Assembly: GCA_947044365.1 (NCBI GenBank)
Contig: OX345641.1
Location: 1,409,960-1,473,959, forward strand
From: Petrosia ficiformis
Taxonomy: Eukaryota > Porifera > Demospongiae > Haplosclerida > Petrosiidae
Direction: 5' to 3'
DNA length: 64,000 nucleotides
The number at the start of each line of letters is the position of its first letter. Position 1 is the first letter of the stretch. Positions 19,236 to 31,551 of this stretch are shown piece after piece. A program made the translations under genes and the position numbers. Under the pieces are notes generated by a model, which saw only the letters and a list, made by a program, of their open reading frames with translations, made no database searches and was not told the DNA's origin.

Positions 19236-19463
19236 TGTGATATAGTTTGTTGATCAAAGTATTGATTCAATTGGAACTCTAACATACACTGAATAAGCAA
19301 GGCTATTTATACAAAAACTAACAATACACAAAAGAATAAGAGGGCAAGATCATAGAGAACAATAACACAATGATAAGGACTAAAAGGTACAAAAATAAGG
19401 ACATATATCAATCTACACTTACACATAAACCCACAAAGTAATACTAAATTAAATTAAAAGTCA
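19236..19463. repeat. LTR-like direct repeat, right, copy A
   Basis: About 228 bp, the partner of 17557-17795. Outside it the FN3 receptor sequence resumes (TCCTTTAGAGG...). Confidence 0.8.
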
Positions 19464-20112
19464 AACTTCCTTTAGAGGTTTAGAGTTCAATTACCACAAG
19501 ATTCATACTGGTAGTATCACTGTGTCACCTACACCATCATCTACTACTACTGTTCCTGTGTAGACTGTCCTATTTAAGAGAAGCTCTGAAATTATTTTAT
19601 TTATGTAAATGTAGTCTCTGTATTTGCTATGTGTTAAATACTTAATTTTATTATCACCCTCCTAGCCTCATTTTTGTTCATGTTATATATACTTACCTTT
19701 GTTCTGTTACTGGCCCCATAGGCCCTCATCACATGTATGCTAATGTTTTGTGTGTTATAGTCAGTCATGTTCCTGTTGTATGAAAATTGAGTCAAGAACT
19801 TCCTTACTCCATTCATTGTTAAGTTGCATGCAGTTTGGGTTTAGTCATACCCAGCTTATAGACATTTCTACTAGTGCATAGATTTCAAGAAAGGACACAC
19901 CAACTACCACAAGAACATTAGTTACTATCAGAGCTACTTCATCAGGTAAGTGATGTACTGTATTCAGATCGAGAACATAAATTTTCATATTCCACTTCTC
20001 ATCCTTTATTAGTGAATATTGTAGCATCAACCTGTTCTCCATGTGATAGTAGTTGTGAAGGTATGTGTAATACTGAAACGATGCAATAATGATGATATTC
20101 GTTACATTACAG

Positions 20113-20384
20113 GTTTATTTGCTCCTGTATCAGCTGGTATAACATTAGCTATCAGTGTTCCTGTGTCATCCATTATATCATCTCTTCTTACTCTTCTTCT
20201 TGTTTATTTGTGTTATGGGAAACGTAAAGGAAACTACTCCATCAGCACTACTGGTCCTGTTTATGAGACCCCTTTATCTGATAGTAATGTTACCAGAACC
20301 AGTGAATTTCAAATGAAGGGTAATCAGGCTTATGGTCATGTGACTAGTAGTCCCAGATCCACTTCAGAATATGAGATAGTTTGA
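20113..20384 (+). CDS. Transmembrane and cytoplasmic tail exon of FN3 receptor A
   Basis: Spliced after a short stalk exon (20013-20060, TCSPCDSSCE). It encodes LFAPVSAGITLAISVP, a hydrophobic helix of about 25 residues (SSIISSLLTLLLVYLCY), a stop-transfer KRK, and a tail of about 60 residues ending SEYEIV. The tail has three tyrosine motifs: VYETPL, AYGHV and EYEIV. Such YxxL/V motifs can bind SH2 domains or act as sorting signals. The exon itself is intact, but the upstream gene is broken. Confidence 0.6.
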
Positions 20385-21216
20385 CTCATAAATGTGCAAT
20401 GTGTAGAAGATAAGACAGTTTTGCCAGGTTACTTATTTGTGTACATGCATATATTTAGTGACAGTTAATTGACAGTTAATTTTACCATGTGCTTGTTCTT
20501 AGATCTTTCTGGAACATTCTACTGAGTCTAGAACATTCTCATGTGTATAAAAGAGTGATTTTGTTTCTGTATTGTTCAGTTCACTTACTTGGTTACTTAG
20601 TCTGTTAGTTTGTTTTTTTTTCAATTGTATTGTCACCAATAACTCTAGTAACACGCAAAGACCATTGAGCATCAACTTTGCACCAATTTTCCAATACAAT
20701 GTTCATTTCTTTCTTTTCAACTCTTATAATTATTATTAAAGAATCGAAGAAAAAGAAATAGTTTGTTCAGTTTCAGACATGATGATTTGGAATAGAAAAT
20801 TGAGTGTTTGAGCTTTATCAATGATGTCAGTTACACTTCTTCAAAACCCAGTATTCAGAAAGGCAGAGACACTATTCCTATTTTGTGTAGCCAGATTGAA
20901 TTATGTCTGCATTTCATTGTCACCTTTTAGATATTCTGGGATTGAACATTATGGGAAGATTCTCAGCAATGAATGATATTCATTGTATTATAGGGGTACT
21001 TAATCTCAATTTTTAGACTATTATATTCACAAAATCAACAAATTATGCAAAACAATAAATGAGCCACTATACGTATGTATTATCTGAGGTGGTTAACTGA
21101 TCTGAGAGGTGGTTAATTCATGCTGAGTGGTGGTTATTCCCAACCAGTATGGGCAGAACACTGCGTATACATGTACATGTATGTACAATTGTATATTCAG
21201 TCTTCTATCTTAATAG
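20385..21216. other. Intergenic interval after FN3 receptor A
   Basis: No gene is seen. It is matched by 36887-37874 in block B, with insertions and deletions between the two. Near its end (21060-21216) it resembles SPAG1-like intron sequence at 5800-5950. Confidence 0.55.
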
Positions 21217-21312
21217 GCCTTCACCAAACAGCTTATGATATGTTATATGCTGTGACTTGTCTTCCTCGTTTCTCAGTGGTTCTCATGTTTCTTTCCACAA
21301 AGGACAAGGAAG
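21217..21312 (+). pseudogene. Duplicated penultimate exon of SPAG1-like gene
   Basis: 96 bp, the same length and borders as the exon at 5951-6046, encoding [19 protein letters not shown]. Flanking intron sequence is also duplicated on both sides. It is an isolated exon without neighbours. Confidence 0.9.
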
Positions 21313-22139
21313 GTTGGTATATCCATGTACATGTACTTACAATTATATCATAATTAACTTATATTGTTTTATATATATGTACCGAATAGTCTATATATTC
21401 ATGACAAATTAGCCATTATTTGCCTGTAATTATTAATTGCACGTATTAATTATTTATCAATTAGTATATATGCCACTGGAAGTAGGCGTGGCAACAGTTT
21501 AATTGGACACACATTTAAACCCTAACGACAAGTGACCCTAGGATTGAGGGGTGTGTCTATGAATTTTAATGAGGTGCCTATTAGTTGATCCGTATTCATA
21601 ACGAGAGCATCACAAATATCTACATGTACATGTAATGTAATATCAATGTAATGTAATGTACATGTAATGTAATGTACATGTAATGTAATGTCAATATCTA
21701 CTACATGTACATGTAATGTCAATTTGTGTTTCCATGAGAAACATGATTACACTGCAATAATGAAATCATTAAAATAAAAATTTTATTGGTTAGTATAGTT
21801 GCATGAAATAGCATGAATTTCAATTTAGTTTGTTAATTCTTATAGAAGATGTTGTAGCCACATGCATGATGTTACTATGACATATTATTAGATTTATTAC
21901 TATGTTACGTTGGTACAATAGAATAAATTAAAATATGCCTAGATACAATTACATGACTGTATGTACTTATATATTATAGTAGTAGTAAACTTATACTAAA
22001 TTTTGGCATGAAATATGAGTAGACAGCTTAAATACACAATAGCTATATATGACATTAGATGAATGTAATTGTTAATCCTCGTTTAGAGGGGAGGGGCTGG
22101 CTACGCGAGACTAGCTGCGAATGTGCTGCAGAGGCTAAC

Positions 22140-22271
22140 TTCAATTGAGTGCTGCAAAGTGATACAAAATTAGAGGAGATATCAAGAGCAATATATTATA
22201 TAATACTGTTGGTGAGTCTGTTGTGTTGTGATATATACATACATATTATTATTATTATTGATTAGTTTTAG
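22140..22271 (+). other. Probable 5' leader exon and short leader intron of copy 2
   Basis: The segment containing GAGGAGATATCAAGAGCAAT ends with a donor TTG|GTGAGT at 22211/22212, and a TTTTAG acceptor at 22271 lies just before the ATG at 22274. The same arrangement occurs before copy 3 (donor 27624/27625, acceptor 27676). Confidence 0.55.
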
Positions 22272-22273
22272 GT

Positions 22274-23415
22274 ATGGATGAAAGAATTGCACTTACAGGG
22301 ATTATTTTGTGTGTGTTACTTTCTGTTGGTAAAGCTCAACAATGTGATACTTTACCATCAGACAATACAATTGAGAGTAACCTACAGGTTTTACCTGTTG
22401 GTGAAGGAGGAGAAGATCCTAATATTGATCCTAATCTCCTTACTATAATGTACACATGTACGGCTCAGGGTATGACAATGGGCAGTTACAGGGAATTGTC
22501 TGTGATTGTCACTTATGATAATGTTGCTAATAGTCCACAATCAAGACAGTTTGACTTGGAGTGTGTTTCAGGAGGAGGGAATCTGGGTTGGCAGGCTATA
22601 GATGGTTCTCTTGACCCTGCCCCATCTGGTTTTGAGTCTTTAGAAACCAGAACAAACTGTTCTCAATGTAGAGTAAGTGCTGATAATGATCATGATTGTG
22701 TAGGTTAGTAATATATTACCCCTATATAATAATAATTATTATTATTATGTTCTCTCTAATATAGCTTGTCATCAAGATTGTAATTATGGTCTAATGAGAT
22801 GTACTGGTGATGGTAATGATGAGTGTTGTCCATTATTTGATAATGGAATATGTGCTACATCATGTAGTCAAAGCAATCATGTAGCCATTGAACAGAATAA
22901 CTACACATGTTGTAAGTCCTATCTATTTCACTGTTCATCTACCTATCAAATCAATGAATCTATTTATCTATCTATCCGTCTACCTTTGCATCTATCTGTC
23001 TGTCTGTCTGTCTGTCTGCCTGTTTGTCTATCTATCTACACTTCAAAAATAAAATTGTTAAAAAAACTAATTTATTGGTTAGTACAGTTAAAAGCAATAT
23101 TGGATATTATAATCCACAATTTTGATTTCCCTATCCTATCTAAAAAATGTACAAAGAAGCAGAACAATTATTTTAATTAAATCATTGTAAGTTTCCAAAC
23201 CTTCTTTGTGCATCTAATATGAGATATTATGCATGATAATTCATTATAATTGGTACATATATGTTTTACGTATTTTAATATAATTAGTACAAAGTAGCTA
23301 TCGGGTTAAATGTATATATCCTGAACAACCAACTAATTGTTAAATCCTTGCAACTGTACTAACCAATACATTAATTTGTTATTTTAACAATTTTATTATT
23401 ACTATATATTTATTC

Positions 23416-23506
<91 letters not shown>

Positions 23507-24410
23507 CATCAATTTATCTATCTATCTATCTATCTTATTTATTATTTTTTTTCTATTTCACAGCTTGTGAACTCTCATGTGGTTCTGGTTATGCACTAGA
23601 TTCAACTAAATGTATGTGTAATCTAACTGATATATGTGAGGCACAGTCTCCGTGTGATAATGGAATTTGTATGCTGTTGTCTCAACCTGATGAGTATTTT
23701 TGTAACTGTACTGGTACTGGTTTTAATGGACCAAACTGTTCTTCCAGTGGTAAGCTTAGGAACTATACATGAGTATGTACATAAATACATGTTTTTTAAA
23801 TTCATGAATTTATGTATGCATGTGTACATACACTGTACTATACTAATGTAGCTTCACTGTAAGAAAGTATATCATATACTCTAGTCATGCTATATGCAGT
23901 TAATATATATAATATATTATGTATGTATGCATTGACATTCAGAAGCAGAATTTACACTTTAATTATAATTTTATACTTTAATTATATAATCATTGTAGGT
24001 TTCCAAACCTTCTTTAATATGAGATAATTATAAAACATGATAATTGATTATAATTGGTACAAATATGTTATCACACAGTAATTAATAACAACATGAATGA
24101 CCATAATTTGCATCCTTGCAACTGTACTAACCAATACATTTTTGCAGTGTATATAACTACATACAATTATTATCTCTTCTACTCAGTGTTGTTGTTTTTC
24201 ACCTATATATATATAGTTTCTGAAGGATCTGATGTTTGTATGAATGATTGTAATAGTGAAGGTCAAAGACAAGCTACACAATATGAACTAATGTGTTGTG
24301 ATACTTCTAATTTGGGAAACTTCATTAAATTCCAGGAAGACAACCATCGAATCCGTTACATATCATGTCCACTCACTATACCAGACTGGTGTAGTTATTA
24401 TGTGGAGTGA
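22274..24410 (+). CDS. Secreted cysteine-rich/EGF protein, array copy 2
   Basis: Exons 22274-22703, 22765-22911, 23564-23749 and 24217-24410 (TGA) give 318 aa. The start ATG follows a leader-intron acceptor. The signal peptide (MDERIALTGIILCVLLSVG..AQ) is unrelated to that of copies 1 and 4, yet from the following CDTLPSD onward the exon is nearly the same. Cysteine modules are as in copy 1: NCSQCR in exon 1, [16 protein letters not shown] in exon 2, an EGF in exon 3, and the terminal NDCNSEGQRQATQYE module. Intron 2 keeps the MITE and the TATC microsatellite but no retrotransposon; intron 3 is short. Secreted, function unknown. Confidence 0.8.
23036..23400. mobile_element. MITE of the CACTGCAAAA family in intron 2 of copy 2
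   Basis: This is the orthologue of the copy at 9176-9591, with inverted ends (AAAATAAAATTG / CAATTTTATTATT). A TATC microsatellite follows at 23416-23535. Confidence 0.6.
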
Positions 24411-25748
24411 TGTCATAATACACTATATATAATCATGTCCCAACTTGTAGTAGATTGATTAGTATATATGTATTGCCTTCATTAATATCCTGACTCATAT
24501 TTTCACTATAATCACTATAAGCTACTTGTATTGTTAGCATGAAAAATCAACACACACATTATTTGAAATTTGATATTCACTTGTATTAATTTCAGTATAG
24601 CATGGATAAATCTATATGGCATGGCGTAAAGGGAAATTTACATGTACAGTTTGACTTATTATCCTTTCAGTATGCAGCTCAATATGTAGTTTATGTAATT
24701 ATGCTTACATTTATAATGATAATATCCTTGTATTCCTATATCGGGAATGTATTTATATATGTAATCCAAATCTAAATGTAAACTACTTTTATTACTATGT
24801 GACCATCAGTCCTCCAATTTAGTGTGTGATATGTAGAGATAAGATAATTGAACATCATTAATAATAGAAATTAATGTTAAACACATAATAAAATGTGCTG
24901 ATTGAAATGATATACATACCACTTTCTATGGCCAGACTAGTTTAATAATAATGTTCTTTACTTTGTTTACTGTATATATATATATGTCCTACCTGTAGCA
25001 CCTTATGTAGATCTGTTTTAATGTATGGACACATTATAATTTGGTATTATGATTGTCAGTATATTGCTAAAGTCACATCCTTTTTGTTACTGTTTTTAAC
25101 ATTTTGAAATTATTTAGATATTTTGTCATTGGTTTGTATTATGGTCTATTTGAGTTGCATGTCATCTCCTCCTATGGAGTCAATGCACCCTGGTTAACTA
25201 TACTGCATTAGTATTATAATATGCTTGATTCTTGCAGACATACATGTGATTATGGATGATATTCCAACTTCTTAAATAGGGACAGAATCAGATATAAACA
25301 TTTTGAATTTCTAATGATAAATCACATGTAGTCAAATTCTTACTTTTGATCTGGGATTAATATAACAGCTTCTATTATTCTAATTCAGTTATTGGACAAA
25401 TGCCATGATTATATCTATGGGAGAAGTCTAATAAATAAAGTTGTAGAGGAAAGCTAACCCAACGAAAAAAATCAAAAGCAAACAGAAATAACAATACATG
25501 AGAAGCATACACAGTTACATACATATGATATGATTAATGATTATACATCAGTGGTGGATCAATTTTTGCTCATCTCATTAATCTGAATCAAAGTCTACCT
25601 TTGGACAGTCAAATCAATATCTATCACCACACACTGAATACTAGTAGTAAACTCTTCTTTTAATATTAGCCACCTTAATTGCTACACAATAAAATCTGAT
25701 TGGTTGTTTTAACCAGGAGCTTTTGAGCTCCTGTTCCCATTTGATTGC
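24411..25748. other. Intergenic interval after copy 2
   Basis: No gene is seen. Parts resemble the intervals after copies 1, 3 and 4. The stretch 25550-25700 matches 44280-44430, both containing ACACTGAATACTAGTAGTAA, so the two copies were duplicated together with their downstream DNA. Confidence 0.5.
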
Positions 25749-25964
25749 TTAATTAATAAATGGAATACGCAATGAAATTAGTCTCAACTCCAATGCATTA
25801 AGGCTTGAAAGTCCAGGGGGTATAGGTTGTAACTGTAATCCATTGGCTTTAGCTTGTAATGGAATGTTATCTCTAGTTAATGCACTATCACAAGTTTTAC
25901 ATTCCCATTGTTTACAATCAGAACAAACATACTTAAGATCCTGAGAAAATACTTTACTCAACAC
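25749..25964 (-). pseudogene. Probable Helitron-associated protein fragment
   Basis: 71 aa, with a CSDCKQWECKTCDSAL cysteine pattern and LSSLNALELRLISLRIPF. The latter resembles the (E)RLISxRIPFM block that precedes the Rep/helicase region in Helitron-encoded proteins (DUF6570-like). The frame ends right after this block. A GGAGCTTTTGAGCTCC hairpin lies downstream at about 25718-25735. The assignment is from motif memory and is moderate. Confidence 0.45.
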
Positions 25965-26376
25965 ATCTGTACTAATTTAGTACTGTTAAAAGGGACAAGA
26001 CATATTTTACTCATCATACAATGACAATTATTCAAAACAAGATCATCACAACTATCCACATGTAATGTCAATCTGTGGTGAAAGTAAATCCACAGCTACA
26101 TGTGATACTATGGTTTTCCCTTTGCCATGCTAGCCTGCTGTGCTAGCTACTTTTTCTTAAATTTTTTTTTGCAAACTCATTCATTAAAAAATGTTTTTTG
26201 AATTTTAATAATCTTATTCTGCATCTAAGTGTGTTGTGGTTTAATGAATGGGTGTGACTTTGGGTATGATCAATTGGAAAAGGTTGAGCTTTGGGAGCGG
26301 CTAATATCACTGCTCTACTTTTTATCTCTGTGGAAGACCCTTAAAATTATTATAAATTTTTATCTTTCTACTGTAG

Positions 26377-26468
26377 CGTTATTAGAAACTTTCACTAATT
26401 TGGAATCTGTTCCTGATTTAGAGATAAAAGATACTTTAGAATCATTAAAATTGAAATATGGATTGTGA
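26377..26468 (+). pseudogene. Duplicated last exon of SPAG1-like gene
   Basis: 92 bp, matching the terminal exon at 7160-7251 with the same acceptor, stop and 3' flank (TGAATAATTAGTAATTAAAT). It encodes [19 protein letters not shown]. It lies upstream of gene copy 3, just as the real last exon lies upstream of copy 1. Confidence 0.92.
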
Positions 26469-27600
26469 ATAATTAGTAATTAAATTTTATTTATAATAAT
26501 AATTAATTAATAATCTATTTATTACTGAGAGAAGAAAATTAATATTTAATCAGCAAGTGTCAAAATTAGTTTAGCCGACTTAAAAATAGAGTTTACTTAT
26601 CTTCATAAACAATGATAATTATTATTATAAAAAACCACAATTTAAAAATTAATATAATGTCTGGGATCTGATCAGAAAATCAGAACTGAAATTAATTACC
26701 CCTGTGTTCTTATCGGTATGGTAATCATTTTGTGTGTCTGCATGCATGCATGTCTGTTATTAGCAAAATTTCTGGAAATTAAACTAAAAACATGAACAAG
26801 CTACTATTATTCTAACAATTAAGGTAAAGTTTGTTCACACTCACGATGATCACAAAAAATTACTTTATATGTACTATAGTGTATAATTTAATGTCATAAG
26901 GTTAATACATGATTATACTGTAACTCAATAACTTATATGTACTATAGTGTATAGTTTAATATCATAAGGTTAATACATGATTATACTGTAACTTATATGT
27001 ACTATAGTGTATAGTTTAATATCATAAGGTTAATACATGATTATACTGTAACTTAATAATGAAGCAACACTACATGTCTCACAAAAAAGAACGGAAGAAT
27101 AATTATTAAAATAGTGAAGGTAAAAAAATTGTGCATCATTTTAAGTTATAAACATTTTTCCGAGGTCACGGGAAACGTAACTGACCATTCAGTGTTTTTA
27201 AACTCACGATCAAGATTACATGATTTCTTTATAATTAATATGTGCATACATATGATGGATATAGATTAGAAGTATAACATTGTACTACTATTTATAGAAC
27301 AAATAACATGATCCTACATACCATAGTAGCAAAATACAATGTTATTATAATTACATATACATAATTATTATGTTATATATATGGTTATGTTTTAATTTTA
27401 ATAACATTGTATTATGTTACTATGGTAAAACAAATCCAGAAGTGAAACAGCTATATATTTATGGCAGTTGCTTCCACGCGCTTTGGCCTGCCCCACCTCT
27501 TTGTATCACTACAGTACAGACAAGCCTAGTCTACACTCTACAGGAATGTGCTACTGCGAATGTGCTGCAGAATAATACAAAGTTAGAGGAGATATCAAGA
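26469..27600. repeat. Intergenic interval with minisatellite repeat copy
   Basis: This parallels 7252-8375. Three minisatellite units lie at about 26866-27060, followed by the right arm to about 27200. The region 27470-27624 holds the likely promoter and leader exon of copy 3. Confidence 0.6.
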
Positions 27601-27678
27601 GCAATATAATATACAATACTGTTGGTGAGTCTGTTGTGTTGTGATATATACATACATATTATGATGATGTGTTTAGGT

Positions 27679-30600
27679 ATGGATAAAAGGATTACACATA
27701 CAGTGATTATTTTTTGTGTGCTAGTTTCTGTTGGTAAAGCTCAAGATCCATCTGAATGTGATACTTTACCATCAGACAATACAATTGAGAATAACATAAT
27801 TGCTTTCCTTAGTGAAGATGGAGAAAATCCTAACCCTAATCCTAATCTCCTCAATGTAAATTACACATGTATGGCTCAAGGTATGTCAATGGACAGTTAC
27901 AGAGAAGTATCTGTGATTGTCAGATATAGTGAGAGTGGTAATACTGAATTAAACCAGTTTGACTTGCAGTGCATTACAGGAGGAGGTGGTTCTTCTGGTT
28001 GGCAGGCTATATCTGGTTCTTTTGAACCTGCTCCAGATGGTTTTGTGTCTTTAGAAACCAGAACAAACTGTTCTCAATGTAGAGAAAGTGCTAATAATGA
28101 TCATGATTGTGTAGGTAAGTGACTTAGTAATATATTACCCCAATATATAATAATAATTATTAATATGTTCTCTCTAATATAGCTTGTCATCAAGATTGTA
28201 ATTATGGTCTAATGAGATGTACTGGTGATGGTAATGATGAGTGTTGTCCATTATTTGATAATGGAATATGTGCTACATCATGTAGTCAAACCAATCATGT
28301 AGCCATTGAACAGAATAACTACACATGTTGTAAGTCCTATCTATTTCACTGTTCATCTACCTATCAAATCAATGAATCTATTTATCTATCTATCTGTCTA
28401 CCTTTGTATCTATCTGTCTGTCTGTCTATCTATCTATACTTTACAAATAAAAATAATAAAATAGCTTATTTATTGGTTAGTACAGTTAAAAGGAATAGTG
28501 GAAATTATAATTTAATTGGTCATGATAGGTTGTTATGACTGATATACATGTAATTATAAGTGGCAATTTTGATTTCCCTATCCTGTCTAATAGATGTACA
28601 AATAAGCAGAGCAATTATTTAAATTAAATAATTGTAAGTTCCAAACCTTCTTTGTGTATCTAATATGAGATATTAGGCATGATAATTGATTATAATTGGT
28701 ACATATTTGTTTCGCGTATTTTAATATAATTAGTACAAAGTAGCTATGGGGCTAAATTTAATGTATCCTGAACAACCAAATAATTGTTAAATCCTTGCAA
28801 CTGTACTAACCAATACATTAATTTGTTATTTTAACAATTTTATTATTGTGGTATATCTATCTATCTATCTATCAATTTATCTATCTATCTCTTATTTATT
28901 TTTTTTCTATTTCACAGCTTGTGAACTCTCATGTGGTTCTGGTTATGTACTAGATTCAACTAAATGTATGTGTAATCTAACTGATATATGTGAGGCACAG
29001 TCTCCGTGTGATAATGGAATTTGTATACTGTTGTCTCAACCTGATGAGTATTTTTGTAACTGTACTGGTACTGGTTTTAATGGACCAAACTGTTCTTCCA
29101 GTGGTAAGCTTAGGAACTATACATGAGTATGTACATAAATACATGTTTATTAAATTCATCAATTTATGTATGCATGAATAAATATTCAGTTAAATAGCTA
29201 CTTCATAGGTTTATAAGCCTGTATAAGATAATAATTATAATAAATTTAGATATGTTTATCTGGCTAATACACATGCATAAGTGATCTATATAATTATTGC
29301 CAATTTACAAAAGATATCACTTGTTTATCTTGCTAATAAGATAGTTTATAATATGATTATGTAGTACATGATGACTTGTCCCATTTTCAAAATGATCAGC
29401 CTTCAGAGTCAAAACTCTTTATCAAAATCTGTATAATTAGCTGACATACTGGTTTATATACAATATCTAAGAAACTGTGTCATTGCCAAAGGGCTTCCAG
29501 AATCAGTAGGAGCTACACCATTCAAGTTGTTGATTGTTTGAGTAAACAACAGACAATAATTATATTATCTTTTGTGTTTGAATAAACGTTTTACAACTTC
29601 AGTTAGCAGTTGTGATGTCCACTGATTTTAAAAACACACAGTTAATTTCACATCCTCAAACAGTTCAATTTTCAATGTTTTTTTACTGTTTATAAAGCAA
29701 CAAGTTAAATTACATATGATTGAACAACACATTATAGTACACAACACTTATAATAGAAGATGAAATATATATTAAAGGTACTATGTATGATACAAATATA
29801 TATGTATTAATGTCCATATCAGTCTCAACTGTAATTACTTCCAGATTGGTCATCTATAAGGACTTAATTTGAATATAATAATTATGTGTAGTAAAATAAA
29901 GGACATTGCAAATTAAGAAAGGAACTGACAAACATTTATTGTACTGAAGATGAAATAATTATAATTTCATGGCGTCTGTGAATACTAACAGTTTCTCAGG
30001 GAATTCCCCTACCAAGCCTTCACTAAATTTATTTTTTATAAACGTCAATAAGCATCGAACTCTTTGCATTGTGCTGTGTGCCTCAAAATGAACAACTGTG
30101 TATCTTATTATGTTGAAATTACTACTTTATTATTATGTCTCATTTTCCTGTGATTTATTTTTCCTGCTAGGTAATATTTGCAAGCCACAGTTCATATTGA
30201 CTAGTATAAAAGGGGTAGTTTCATGATGCAGCCATTGCTACTATAAATAAAAACGATCATTTTATATATAAATAAAAAACTGTACCCATCCCTAATAGTG
30301 ATAAACTCTAGAAGAATTTTACATAATCCCAACGATGTAATCCTGCTGGCAGTTACATCTAGAAACAGTCTATAAAATACATGTCATAACAAGGCATATG
30401 GTAACAAACAATACAATGTATCTATATACATAGCATAGTATTATATAGGTGGTGTATTTTTAGTATTAGCAAAATAACATGTGACATCTCCACAAATATT
30501 TAAAAAGTTATAACTACATGTAATTGTATCTCTTCTACTCAGTGTTGTTCATTCTTCTATATATGTAGTTCCTGAAGGATCTGATGTTTGTATGAATGAT

Positions 30601-30762
30601 TGTAATAGTGAAGGTCAAAGACAAGCTACACAATATGAACTAATGTGTTGTGATACTTCTAATTTGGGAAACTTCATTAAATTCCAGGAAGACAATCGTC
30701 GAATTCGTTACATATCATGTCCACTCACTATACCAGACTGGTGTAGTTATTATGAGGAGTGA
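27679..30762 (+). CDS. Secreted cysteine-rich/EGF protein, array copy 3
   Basis: Exons 27679-28114, 28183-28329, 28918-29103 and 30569-30762 (TGA) give 320 aa. The signal peptide (MDKRITHTVIIFCVLVSVGKAQ) is of the copy 2 type. Exon 1 is the most diverged of the family (NTIENNIIAFLSEDGENPNP), yet keeps its cysteines. Exons 2-4 are almost identical to the other copies. Intron 2 carries the MITE and a short TATC tract. Intron 3 is long (about 1.5 kb) and matches that of copy 1. Secreted, function unknown. Confidence 0.8.
28436..28850. mobile_element. MITE of the CACTGCAAAA family in intron 2 of copy 3
   Basis: It matches 9176-9591 in position and sequence, including TTTCCAAACCTTCTTTGTGT-like internal sequence. 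A shared, ancestral insertion. Confidence 0.6.
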
Positions 30763-30955
30763 TATCATAATACACTATATATAATTATGTCTCAACTTGT
30801 AGTAGATTGATTAGTATATATGTATTGCCTTCATATCCTGACTCATATTTTCACTATAATTACTATAAGATACTTGTATTGTTAGTATTGTTACTATATA
30901 AAATATCAACATGCACATTACAATATTTACTTGTATTAATCTCAGTGTAGTACAT

Positions 30956-31551
30956 CAGTGGTGTGGCAATTACTGCCTTAAAGTAATCAATTTCCATTAC
31001 AATTACTTGTATCTTTGATGATTACCATTACCATTACCATTACTAATTTTTCAAGAGTAATCAATTACAATTACAATTACTTTACTGCCAACTACAATTA
31101 CCATTACAAATTACTATGTCAATTACTTTCTAATTACATGTATTGTGAATTTATCTTAAGAAAAATTAAAGTTTCTAAATTCTTTGGTTTCAATCTATTT
31201 CGCAGTGGTGTTAAAATTTTGCCACCTTGGCTGAACACCCTTTCGATCGGAGCAGATGTAGCTGGAACTGAAAAAATTTGCTTTACGAGACGAGAAGTAG
31301 CTAAAGATAACTGCCTTTTTAGCCATGTGCTTTTAATAATATTCATTTTAGGGTGTGGTGAAGTTTTAATCATATTCATTTATTGTGGTTCGGTAATTAG
31401 TCATTGCAGGTATAATTACAATTAAAAATCAATTACCATTACCAATTACTTGTGATCCAAATAGCACAATTACAATTAAATTACAATTACTGTATATACT
31501 GTAATTAATTGTAATTAATTACAATTAACAATTACCATTACCCCACCACTG
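30956..31551 (-). mobile_element. Short hAT element with 8-bp target duplication
   Basis: The ends are CAGTGGTGTGG and CCCCACCACTG. The flanks are TAGTACAT (30948-30955) and TAGTATAT (31552-31559), an 8-bp duplication with one change. The equivalent site in block A (15800-15807) has a single TAGTACAT and no insert. Both ends are rich in ATTACC/AATTAC repeats. It keeps only the C-terminus of a transposase and cannot move by itself. Confidence 0.85.
31134..31379 (-). pseudogene. hAT transposase dimerisation-domain fragment
   Basis: 81 aa, with SVPATSAPIERVFSQGG, LTPLRNRLKPKNLETLIFL and a natural-looking stop. This is the hallmark of the hAT C-terminal dimerisation domain. The catalytic core and zinc finger are absent. 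Confidence 0.88.

Larger units (their letters stand above)
17557..19463 (-). mobile_element. Small LTR element carrying gag remnant and T-box/WW fragment, copy A
   Basis: Direct repeats of about 230-240 bp (17557-17795 and 19236-19463) each run from TGTGATATAG to AAAAGTCA, so both strands give TG..CA termini typical of LTRs. Inside, on the minus strand, is a Ty3-like gag fragment, and on the plus strand a T-box pseudogene ending in a WW-like segment. No reverse transcriptase or integrase is present. The orientation is set from gag and is tentative. The element interrupts an FN3 exon at the same place in copies A and B, so insertion predates the block duplication. I could not find a clear target duplication. 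Confidence 0.7.
16782..20384 (+). pseudogene. FN3-type membrane receptor, copy A, disrupted
   Basis: The first exon (16782-17219) starts with the family signal peptide and CDTLPSD module. Right after the bases encoding SGYDNV it switches to fibronectin-III-like sequence (VDNYTVTVINNS, SIYTVEMSVNNIIGSSE). A one-base insertion near 16960 breaks the frame at the LLT codons. A second FN3 exon starts at 17281 (VASWLKDVQVKDVTNASATI) and shifts frame near 17400 (SELQPNDVLTYPLQVI). It is then interrupted by the LTR element at 17557-19463. Sequence resumes at 19464 with a Thr/Ser-rich stalk, then exons 20013-20060 and 20113-20384 (transmembrane helix and tail). The junctions downstream are clean, but with this many breaks the copy is probably dead. 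Confidence 0.72.

Noticed and set aside
19845..20042. Minus-strand 65-codon frame with hydrophobic stretch, conserved at 36350-36547
   Set aside because: Antisense to the plus-strand stalk exons of the FN3 receptor; conserved only because the whole block is duplicated.
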